This document shows positions 10,101-15,164 of a stretch of DNA of 20,565 nucleotides, one piece after another. The notes beneath the pieces were generated by a model, which was given only the letters and a program-made list of their open reading frames with translations, searched no databases and was not told the DNA's origin. Both the position numbers and the translations under genes were made by a program. The DNA comes from a virus, in the IMG/VR virus record IMGVR_UViG_3300008339_000647, positions 1 to 20,565 of that record; one strand, given 5' to 3'. The first letter of the stretch is position 1. Each line of letters starts with the position of its first letter.

Positions 10101-10315
10101 ATGGGGATGAGTTAATGTTAGAGAGCGCAGTTAACTCTACGCTTGAACAACTGGAACGCACCCGTGCTTATCGCAAGTTCTTGAACAGCCCAGAGGGTGC
10201 TAATGACATGAGCAAGGCAGACCGCGAAGCAGAACTCAAAGAACTGAAACAGATGGAGATTGAGTTGGTTGGTTGGGTACGTGAAGCCAAAGCAGAACTA
10301 CGCAAAGTTCAGTAG
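4136..10315 (+). CDS. Giant polyvalent internal virion protein: metallopeptidase plus LPD38-like C-terminal region
   Basis: A 2059-residue protein. GGAG sits 6 nt before the ATG, 11 nt after the previous stop. Layout: N-terminal YEVDVGGKTYEVDAPDSNTA (about 4-23), a short module common at the start of large phage virion proteins; a hydrophobic Gly/Ala segment (131-166); charged helical and Pro-rich linkers (about 300-680); Thr/Ala/Lys low complexity (about 690-740); an Ala/Lys/Glu coiled coil (about 745-815); a zinc metallopeptidase region with H1011-E1012-L-G-H1015 and a candidate third ligand E1091 in EWFADN; and a long helical C-terminal part. In the last, GWIRAMGAFSNILRK (about 1527), HKLDGITRASDLAVRKAIYD (about 1647) and VTDMITVIPFFNAYIQGMD (about 1700) match my recollection of large polyvalent protein domain LPD38. 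Such proteins are known as phage ejection proteins that enter the cell with the DNA. The peptidase may process cell-envelope or virion proteins (inference). The frame is intact throughout. Confidence 0.88.
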   Translation: MPKYEVDVGGKTYEVDAPDSNTAWQWANYTHTQAPAAPKESTFGSELVRGAKQLVSSARTGVGSVFDPEEAAKAGVARSQAIGEEAGVGPSLEAVQKAYQDKGVLSAAGEAVSQIPRALAGQGANLASMYAAGKAGAAAGAPFGARGRIIGGAAGAAGALLPQFMGSNVERQASEQMEEGKDVSIDRTKAYTAAAGQAALESVGTAFTLGKRVVKGILGVADDAALATAKSQAELVKAAERSLAASAGRGVARGTAEMPVEVSQQILERYQAGLDLTSPDALKEYGESAYQAALIGGPLGGAAGVVERGQARGQVEQQQRAEEAARPAPTPPEEVVPGAKLPEEAPVGTQGTLFTPKEMGKRVPEPKEEPAPAQPAAVQQGEQLGLGLDYERDYADLVKEQETLKMQPQTPEVKARIKELAEQRASYDEADIGRRQAEKIIKEQRLTEEAEKKAADEAGAQRFPGLAGATTAPITQADIDAIGLPLKTSAKWIQDNVLGKTVEEIKALVQRDPKLISGTGARAGVLKALVSPQPAVFEEKKNVPTPTQTDQPQGELDLGGGEPSVGVSGKPTGTDVVQPGTGVPATTGTSATPDGLGLAPAGQPAGTGTQAQGTQPPAVTANRTADQVMDEMRVLREEQQALLTSAGKRPAVKSKARARWDEITDLLSQKKAEWDSLDKAERLAKGTNAPTTTPAATGAPATTTTTKGSKKATGAATKTTTTKTTKAPAATGTAETVETDAQRKAREDAERKAKEDAEAKAEADRKAKVEAEEEAERKREADEFAKQMEEVERKEKEARAKADAAKNAAAIAAKPVHPKWANSVAIKYKGVVTYSQGNIALVKYVDPDGKIVYGAARDTSPYVSTDVSVMDPTTTRRFSSQEIAELQKAKREDVKREEDLTKKYPNGPFTNAKSNVVAGDNINPRYVAYLRDLMDSLGLKDINTFFFTGKDVENFPEKFHLHGRYARPYEMLARGDETKGATTRMGPNYQEFFLYIRDDMDPDMTLEIIAHELGHMIQHIAFDTASVKEKEAVLYEYDAWLATNKGKSMRELVPNLRNRRGTENMERSGIPDVTTDQLRAKQQQYWLGFSEWFADNVSRWATTADKPLTIAEKFFSKVAQMMRDLVAVVSGRKFPPSRAVAEFLENMGPGSADAFLWGFNPAGTRSVSPADTKIDFAVTFSDEQLIDSMGPLNRDDKSGLKNLLTGVQSNSDIGYVTKFRTQVSDIAATIEKRLSEKFDGAVRDKLGKLNPMGLYRQAQDYTKMLLEYFQTGTLYKDKTTGLWKSGMGEGVRPPAEVYGLIDKYGEKNGYSRERATQIASRVLEGVRLNEMRRSNAQDGTTFLIHLKDNEIDQLVKAYNADPDLQEMSKLMDEARKAMVDNLVSVGRLSAEEGKLWREVVGYVPFDRETIDEVTTNFNKAKKISGKGLAQLGKLPELVGSLNRPVGNVFDNYLNTLGWMVGQTLKADATLTTLRSLEDIGQAKFLGRTNQGKPNVVGAYVDGEMMYWSVPSKYDVMAFKDLNPPKAGWIRAMGAFSNILRKTVTVLPPFALKQVMDDVQRAIMTSGVRNPGALVWMSLTNFGNLVWHEGKQTVKALFGLPGLEHPYVRDFGRLGLTGEYDFEAGKPATSLLKDLGYKKRGRFESLIHKLDGITRASDLAVRKAIYDQTMKESKGDELLAQTRAREFINFRRRGANQFVTDMITVIPFFNAYIQGMDVLYRAASGKDSSSSVDRAQARRLFYSRAVTVTMLSSLYALGKGDDDEDYNEMDLRTRDSNWILGGGYKIGVPGELGAIFKVIPERIVEYMRRQGTPEEQTAFEAVRTTLSYMFEQYLGRAVPIPQAIKPVIEAWANKSFLTGKDLEGYHHRAMDPSMRMTEQTSELAKAIAVFSRDEIGVEVSPIMLDNALRGYFGSTAAMVTMVTDSLLNPTRVDRPLHKYALFSNYLYDPVGTRRMTEFYEEREKVGKANTTLNELMKTDLTRAEKYIEEHGDELMLESAVNSTLEQLERTRAYRKFLNSPEGANDMSKADREAELKELKQMEIELVGWVREAKAELRKVQ

Positions 10316-10611
10316 ACCCGCCAAACTCGCGTACCGTACCGCCCGTACTCACAACGGGCGCGTACTTCTATTTTGATTTTAAGAAACCTAGTAGCCGGTA
10401 GGAGTGCGTTTCGCACCTGCGCGGGTGTTGCAGTGGTAGGCAAGAAGAACGAGCTACCGATAACAAACCGCTCCCAAAGGAGAAAATACTCAACCCCAAA
10501 CAGGGTGAGTACTCTCATGTTGTCCGACAGCTTCGGCTTTGGCTTAGGAGCCTTCGGTGTCTTAAATGTCGGAAGCTTCCGCTTGCGCGAACGCCGTTTC
10601 GTCAATGCCAA
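10309..10611 (-). CDS. Small basic phage protein, TTG start, unknown function
   Basis: The frame encodes 100 residues if it starts at TTG 10611, which has GGAG six bases upstream. The first 30 residues are almost all Lys/Arg/Pro. The rest (FVIGSSFFLPTTATPAQVRN, then a Lys/Ile/Arg strand pattern ending RVWRVY) looks like a compact alpha/beta domain. I recall similar small unnamed proteins with a GSSFF(I/V)P motif and an R-V-W-R ending in other phages. The first 50 nt overlap the end of the PrimPol gene, consistent with translational coupling. The TGA stop overlaps the stop of the convergent 2059-codon gene by 7 bp. ATG 10518 (MRVLTLFG) is an alternative start but lacks a ribosome site. The basic arm suggests nucleic-acid contact, which is speculative. 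Confidence 0.62.
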   Translation of the reverse strand: MALTKRRSRKRKLPTFKTPKAPKPKPKLSDNMRVLTLFGVEYFLLWERFVIGSSFFLPTTATPAQVRNALLPATRFLKIKIEVRARCEYGRYGTRVWRVY

Positions 10612-13411
10612 TTACGTCTCCATCAAAGATGTAGCAGCGTACTGCAATACCGCTAAGCCCACCAACGGCTCCCGCACCAATCCGAGTTGGATGCGACTTG
10701 CCACCGTGCTTTAGATACCCCGCAGTGGTTAGCCGTGCCAAGCTATCACGCACGTCCACCTGTCTACCGGTAAAGTATTTGCGTAAATCAGCCACAGGGA
10801 TTGCAAGCGTCTTGGTGTCAGGGTCGTACCGCATCACCAGTTTGCCCTTGGGTGTTAGCGCAGGTCTCTCAGGCAAGCCACCCTTGGGGGTATATGCAGC
10901 CACCATTGCATTGTTGACGTTCTCGTTGATGAACGCGCCCAGTGTCTCTTGTGCCACAGTCATTGGATTACCAACGCTAGACAAGTTAGATGCAATCGAC
11001 TCCCGAACTACGCCCAGTGCGTATTGGTAAATACGTGTAATGTCGATGTCAATTAGGCCAAGCTTTTTTGCAATCAAGGCACCCACAAAGGCACACGTCA
11101 ACAAACAAGAATAGAAACGGTCAGTCTGATCTAGGTTCAGCGCCTTGTCCACCTTGGCTTGCATATCAGCAAGCAGCTTCATTACATGGTCGTGGTTGTC
11201 AATGATGTACTGAATGTATATCGGGCCTGCCAAGCCGTAGTTAGAATTAAGCTTGCCAAACGTCTCGTCAATCTCGGCCTTGGTTGAGCCTGTGTATTTG
11301 TGGAACGCAACCTCAAGCACCCGACGAAGCTCACCATCTGCCGTACTCTTAAGGTTCTGCAGGGCGTCAACAACAGAGGCATTGCCGGACGACAGGGTAA
11401 AGTTACACCATGTTGTGTTGTTCACACGCAGTTTATTACTCTGCGATTCCATACGGTGCTTGCCTCGCCCTGAGGTGAATCCATAGGCGTAGTCAGACAG
11501 AACCTCAGGCTTCTCGTTGGTGATCTCATCCACAGTAAACGCAATGCTGTTCATCATGCCAAGCAAGTGCATCTTGGAAGCGTACGTGTCGTCTTGCTTC
11601 AGCAGTAGGGTGTCAGGGTTGCCAAAGATAGAGTTGACCACCATCTGAGCCGTTGACTTGCCGGAGCCTGACCCGTTGTGTTTAAGGTGAATCAACGCGC
11701 CCTTTACGTTCTGCTTGGGGCCAATAAACTTCAACAGGGGTGAACCAAAGCCAAAAAACAACGCCAGTGCATGTGTCTCAAGTCCGGGCCGGTTGTAGAA
11801 GTTAGCGATCTTGCTCCACTCCTCTAACGTGCCAGTTGGTTTAAACTGCTCAGCCAACTCTCGTGTACCGCTTGCGGGGGGCGCTAGTTTAGTACCCGCT
11901 GCCGTGTATTCCAACTCACCTACAACAAAGCCAAGCCCATCCGGTGTCCACCCCATTTGATTGCGGGTTCTGTTTGCAGCGTACTGCGACTGCAGTTTGC
12001 GTAGTGTCGAAGCAAAATAAGCCATGATTGCATCCAAGTGTTTTCCGTAAGCGACCACACCGTTTTTAATCAGTAGGTCACGCATCTTATCTTTAGTGAA
12101 CAGTGTTGTCACTGGGGCGTAGAACCTGCGGATACCGTCTTGCTTCATGTGCAAGTTCAGCCCCACCATCTCGCCTTCACCATTGCCATACTGGTCAGAG
12201 TCAAAGAACCTTTCTGTCAGGTATAGGTCGTATGGGTAAATTTCAACATCCTTTTCCTCACCATCAGGGGTACGTTCTTTCTTGTATACACCACCGTTAG
12301 CCCCACGGAAGTATGGGAACGGATATGCCGGTATCGACATGGTGAGTGCAGGTGCCGTCTCGTCCTTGGGCGTCTCAATGATGTACTGGTCATCCTCAAC
12401 CACTGCCTGCTCTACAAACTTACCCAACAGAAGAGGTGTAGAAATCTTCTGTGGGCAACCCTCGCACAGTGATGGGTTGTTGTCCCGATACCACTCGCAG
12501 GTGTACGGGCCTTTGGTCTCAGCAGCTTTAGCTTCAGTCGCCTCTGCCGAGTACTCGGGATGCCGTTTGGACATGGTATGGATAGCCGTGGGGCCATCTT
12601 CACAACGCACAGCGATAGACAGCGCAGCCCTCCACAACGGCTCTTCCAGTGTAGGTGCTTGCTCAATGGCATGCTTCATCTGCGCACAACCGTTACCGTT
12701 AATGCTACGGATAGCTATGCGCTTAAACGAACACTTAGGGTAGTCGCCAGTGCCACCAATATCCTTAGACGTATCGTCCATGCCAAACTGTTTGGCAGCA
12801 CTCAAGTCCATTGCAGGGGCGGGTAACGGCTCAATAAACTCAGCAAGGGATACGGGCGTACCCATTGCAATAATCTGTACGGGTCTCGAGGTTTCGTTCT
12901 TAAAGTTATGGGTGCCGGGTATGCGCAAGATACGTGCAGCATCTGCAGTTACGGCAGGGTCAGCAAATAGTTTCTTCTGAGCGCACAAACGCTTCAGTGA
13001 TTTTGCGTGTCGTATCCACTCGGATACGGGCACGTCTTCGGTCAAGGGCCAATAGACATGTAGCCCACCACCTGAGTTAACAAGCGTTGGACTTGGGAGC
13101 TTCGTGTCAGCAACAAATATGGATAGGGCTTGGGCAGCAGCAGCTTGGTCAGCGTATGGCTTACCTGTACCGCAATCTAGGTCTAGAAAGAACGACCGCA
13201 GAAAGATGGCATTGTCCACCTTGCGACCTGAGTCATCTTCAAATGTGGCAAGCGCAAAATACGCATCCACGCCTTGAGAATCCATACCTGAGCCGACTGC
13301 CTCCACGTCTTCAATCGTCGCTTGGAACGACTGCTTGACGGCGTTTGACCGAATACCCACAGTGCAATACAAGCCCTGCGTAGGTAATACGGAGTTGAGA
13401 AAGTCAGTCAC
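10562..13411 (-). CDS. PrimPol (AEP) primase-polymerase fused to DUF927-type helicase
   Basis: A 949-residue protein. GTG start with GAGG a few bases upstream. The N-terminal archaeo-eukaryotic primase domain shows motif I FFLDLDCGTG (D77, D79), motif II NSGGGLHVYW (H118) and motif III RILRIPGTHNF (160-170). A middle Cys-containing region follows (C227, C242, C270, then C305, C316, C319 in YTCEWYRDNNPSLCEGCP), probably metal-binding. The C-terminal half has a Walker A, GSGSGKST (580-587), a Walker B-like FTVDEI (D628, E629) and the GFTSGRGKHRM segment typical of DUF927 ATPases. It probably unwinds the template and synthesises primers for the family A polymerase encoded on the same strand. No DnaB- or T7 gp4-like helicase is present, so this is the likely replicative primase-helicase. 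A terminator-like hairpin lies directly upstream. The last 50 nt overlap the next small gene. Confidence 0.9.
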   Translation of the reverse strand: MTDFLNSVLPTQGLYCTVGIRSNAVKQSFQATIEDVEAVGSGMDSQGVDAYFALATFEDDSGRKVDNAIFLRSFFLDLDCGTGKPYADQAAAAQALSIFVADTKLPSPTLVNSGGGLHVYWPLTEDVPVSEWIRHAKSLKRLCAQKKLFADPAVTADAARILRIPGTHNFKNETSRPVQIIAMGTPVSLAEFIEPLPAPAMDLSAAKQFGMDDTSKDIGGTGDYPKCSFKRIAIRSINGNGCAQMKHAIEQAPTLEEPLWRAALSIAVRCEDGPTAIHTMSKRHPEYSAEATEAKAAETKGPYTCEWYRDNNPSLCEGCPQKISTPLLLGKFVEQAVVEDDQYIIETPKDETAPALTMSIPAYPFPYFRGANGGVYKKERTPDGEEKDVEIYPYDLYLTERFFDSDQYGNGEGEMVGLNLHMKQDGIRRFYAPVTTLFTKDKMRDLLIKNGVVAYGKHLDAIMAYFASTLRKLQSQYAANRTRNQMGWTPDGLGFVVGELEYTAAGTKLAPPASGTRELAEQFKPTGTLEEWSKIANFYNRPGLETHALALFFGFGSPLLKFIGPKQNVKGALIHLKHNGSGSGKSTAQMVVNSIFGNPDTLLLKQDDTYASKMHLLGMMNSIAFTVDEITNEKPEVLSDYAYGFTSGRGKHRMESQSNKLRVNNTTWCNFTLSSGNASVVDALQNLKSTADGELRRVLEVAFHKYTGSTKAEIDETFGKLNSNYGLAGPIYIQYIIDNHDHVMKLLADMQAKVDKALNLDQTDRFYSCLLTCAFVGALIAKKLGLIDIDITRIYQYALGVVRESIASNLSSVGNPMTVAQETLGAFINENVNNAMVAAYTPKGGLPERPALTPKGKLVMRYDPDTKTLAIPVADLRKYFTGRQVDVRDSLARLTTAGYLKHGGKSHPTRIGAGAVGGLSGIAVRCYIFDGDVIGIDETAFAQAEASDI

Positions 13412-13433
13412 AGAACCTCACTGGGTTGAGGGG

Positions 13434-13467
13434 AAAAAATAGGGGTGACAGTGCTACCTGCCACCCC
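13434..13467 (-). terminator. Intrinsic terminator or attenuator just upstream of the PrimPol gene
   Basis: Read on the - strand, GGGGTGGCAG pairs with CTGTCACCCC (one G-T pair) around the 6-nt loop GTAGCA, followed at once by TATTTTTT. This is a textbook Rho-independent shape. It starts 7 nt after the HTH gene stop and ends about 22 nt before the PrimPol GTG. That leaves no room for a separate promoter, so expression of PrimPol would depend on read-through, anti-termination or RNA processing. Confidence 0.7.
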
Positions 13468-13474
13468 ACGAGGG

Positions 13475-13723
13475 TTACTTACGTTTTGAAAGACGTGCAA
13501 TAACTTTAGGCATTGCTGCCTGATGACGAGCGCGTGGCACCGATCTACCAGTCAGCCAGTTGTACACACTCGCACGAGTCACGCCAAACATCAGCGCTAT
13601 CTCGGTAATCGGTGTACCTTTGTTGATGCAAACGTCAGCCAACTGCATAACAATCGGCCTCTGGTCTGCATCTTCAACTTTCTGAATGAAGAGGGTGTCA
13701 TGCCCCCGTGGTCTATTACGCAT
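13475..13723 (-). CDS. Small helix-turn-helix DNA-binding protein
   Basis: An 82-residue basic protein. ATG 13723 overlaps the SSB-like stop by 8 nt, giving coupled translation. No strong ribosome site is visible, and a GTG at 13744 would add seven residues. The core is a helix-turn-helix: GTPITEIALMFGVTRASVYN (about 37-56), then WLTGRSVPRARH, with the T-x-x-E-I-A-x-x-x-G-V-T-R-x-x-V-Y-x-W pattern typical of Cro/C1- and resolvase-like HTH units. The C-terminus is basic (ARLSKRK). It is a likely transcriptional regulator of the phage cassette. The only obvious dyad nearby is at 15089-15100, but that link is inference. It is too short for a recombinase or transposase. Confidence 0.78.
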   Translation of the reverse strand: MRNRPRGHDTLFIQKVEDADQRPIVMQLADVCINKGTPITEIALMFGVTRASVYNWLTGRSVPRARHQAAMPKVIARLSKRK

Positions 13724-14606
13724 CTTCGTCAGTAGCCCAGTCACTCAAGATGTCAGATACGTTCTTTGCTGCTGCAGGCGTCTCAGGCTTTGCTTTAGCA
13801 GGGGCACGTTTCACTGGCTCAGCCACGGCTTCCGCTTTCTCGACGGCAGCAGGGGCTTCCTTGAACGACTGTGGTAACGCAGGCATGCCTTCGGCTTTAG
13901 ATGGAACCATCTTCAACTCGATAGCTTGACGAGCGTCTTCTGTCAGGCTCTGTGCTTTACCCAGTTCCCACTCTTCTTTCGACAAGGGGCGTACAGCACG
14001 GAACTTCAACACGGGCACTGCTTCGGCAGTGTCGAAGCGAGCTTCGGTCACAATGCCTGTAATCGGAATACCGTGTCCTGACAAGAACTTACCAAACGCT
14101 TGCAGTGGCATCTTCTCACCTTCAGCACGACCGAAGTATGACTTGGCGGGGACTGACAAGCGGTAGATGTTGCCACCAATGTCGTTCTCTAAAGCTACAG
14201 CCAAGCGCTTACTGTAACGGCAGGCACGAGCCTTACCATCGCCAGAGCCTTCGATGTTCTGTGGGCAGGTAGCGCAGGTCTTAGCCTGTGGGTTAGTCAC
14301 TTCTTCGTTGGGCACTACGCCTTCAGCAGACCAGCAGGCAGGTTTAATGTCCTTGCCTTCTTCGTATTTGTCTGCATAGAACGTACGTGTCACACCCTTG
14401 CCGGATGCAATCACCACGAAGTTCATGGCGCGTTCTTCGTTCTTGGCGACTTCTTCACCGCCTACGACCATACGCCACACACCGCCCTTGATAGAGATTT
14501 GCTTACCGCCAGAGCTACCTGCAATGTCACGGGTAGTAGCGTCAGAAGCCTCACGTAAATAGTCAGGGATAACGGAACCGGATTTAAAAAGTGTCATGTT
14601 ACTCAT
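13716..14606 (-). CDS. Putative single-stranded DNA-binding protein (zinc-containing, acidic tail)
   Basis: A 296-residue protein. AGGA lies 7 nt before the ATG. The centre has four cysteines, C91, C111, C114 (CATCPQN) and C129, consistent with a zinc site inserted in a beta-rich fold. Residues 40-80 and 145-205 have alternating strand-like patterns that would suit an OB fold. Residues about 245-280 are an Ala/Pro/Lys/Glu linker, and the protein ends in an acidic tail (DILSDWATDEDA). A zinc site combined with a flexible acidic C-terminus parallels phage SSBs such as T4 gp32 and T7 gp2.5, where the tail recruits partners. I infer SSB function from this architecture and from the position among replication genes. 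There is no obvious sequence match to a named SSB family. Unidentified replication accessory protein is the alternative. Confidence 0.62.
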   Translation of the reverse strand: MSNMTLFKSGSVIPDYLREASDATTRDIAGSSGGKQISIKGGVWRMVVGGEEVAKNEERAMNFVVIASGKGVTRTFYADKYEEGKDIKPACWSAEGVVPNEEVTNPQAKTCATCPQNIEGSGDGKARACRYSKRLAVALENDIGGNIYRLSVPAKSYFGRAEGEKMPLQAFGKFLSGHGIPITGIVTEARFDTAEAVPVLKFRAVRPLSKEEWELGKAQSLTEDARQAIELKMVPSKAEGMPALPQSFKEAPAAVEKAEAVAEPVKRAPAKAKPETPAAAKNVSDILSDWATDEDA

Positions 14607-14626
14607 TTTGATTTCCTATTGGGAAG

Positions 14627-15016
14627 TTACTTGGATGAACGGCGAACCGTGATCGAGTATTTCGACTCGATATTCACACCTGCAGGCATGCTGTCCGGAT
14701 TCTCTTTGACGAACTGTGCGAAGTTACCTTGCGCAATCCGACGTTCGAGTAAGTCAGGTGCATCATGCTCACGGATGAATTTGTACATACTGTCCCAGTC
14801 ACTGGTCCAGTAGCGTGTTTTGACGGCTCGTGTGAACGAACCGAATTGTGTTTTGCCACCGTCTTGTCCAGTGGTCTTGCAGATTTCTAGAAGCTCTTGC
14901 TCGACTGCCTCAAGCTGAACATCAAGGTCAGCAATCTCGGCTTCCATCTGTTTCTTTTTTATTTCTTTGGCGTCACGTATCTTGATATACACATTGACTA
15001 ACTGACTTGCATCCAT
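14627..15016 (-). CDS. Conserved phage protein with N-terminal coiled coil, unknown function
   Basis: A 129-residue protein. I chose ATG 15016 because AAAGGA lies 5 nt upstream. The in-frame ATG at 15043 has no ribosome site. Residues about 12-46 (RDAKEIKKKQMEAEIADLDV and on) form a charged coiled coil. The C-terminal part carries KTRYWTSDWDSMYKFIREHD (about 66-85), then DLLERRIAQGN, and ends in ITVRRSSK. I recall similar unnamed proteins near SSB genes in other phages but no known activity. It is the first gene after the strong promoter at 15137-15164 and lies 20 nt before the SSB-like gene, so it is probably made early. An SSB- or recombination-accessory role is possible but unproven. Confidence 0.75.
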   Translation of the reverse strand: MDASQLVNVYIKIRDAKEIKKKQMEAEIADLDVQLEAVEQELLEICKTTGQDGGKTQFGSFTRAVKTRYWTSDWDSMYKFIREHDAPDLLERRIAQGNFAQFVKENPDSMPAGVNIESKYSITVRRSSK

Positions 15017-15088
15017 AGGATTCCTTTGATTTACGTTGAACATTGGGTGAGGGTACTAACCGCTCGTCCGATTGATGCGATCTTAAAA

Positions 15089-15100
15089 AAGTCTCGACTT
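15089..15100. promoter_or_regulatory. Short dyad in the promoter leader (operator candidate)
   Basis: AAGTCTCGACTT is a perfect 5+5 inverted repeat around a TC centre, flanked by A/T runs. It lies about 40 nt downstream of the -10 box of the - strand promoter. The 2-nt centre disfavours an RNA hairpin and suits a dimeric repressor site. The HTH protein at 13475-13723 is in the same transcription unit and is a possible ligand. A dyad this short can occur by chance. Confidence 0.3.
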
Positions 15101-15136
15101 AACAATCAGTAGCAGCTTTCCCCCCGTTTTTTAGAA

Positions 15137-15164
15137 ATTATACACTGTAAAATTTACGTGTCAA
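15137..15164 (-). promoter_or_regulatory. Near-consensus sigma70 promoter driving the SSB/HTH/PrimPol unit
   Basis: On the - strand, a perfect TTGACA (15159-15164) and a perfect TATAAT (15137-15142) are separated by 16 nt. The -35 box lies across the helicase stop codon and the -10 box is in the 137-nt non-coding stretch that follows. The first downstream gene starts at 15016. This implies recognition by host RNA polymerase and separate control of the genes from 15016 leftward. It is the best promoter I could find by eye in the window. Confidence 0.8.

Noticed and set aside
10340-10380. Hairpin CGCCCGT-loop-ACGGGCG followed by a T-rich stretch, possible + strand terminator after the giant gene
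   Set aside because: The stem is only 7 bp, the T-rich part starts about 9 nt later, and the whole element lies in the coding sequence of the likely real - strand small gene. It could still act weakly as a terminator.
10373-10714. 113-codon + strand ORF across the convergent junction
   Set aside because: It has no ribosome site, no recognisable motif, and lies antisense to the small basic gene and the end of PrimPol.
12282-12743. 153-codon + strand ORF inside the PrimPol gene
   Set aside because: Antisense shadow of a long gene with clear domain motifs. It has no independent support.
15017-15153. Short coding frames in the 137-nt leader before the coiled-coil gene
   Set aside because: The only extension is ATG 15043, which lacks a ribosome site. 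The stretch is better explained as promoter and untranslated leader.
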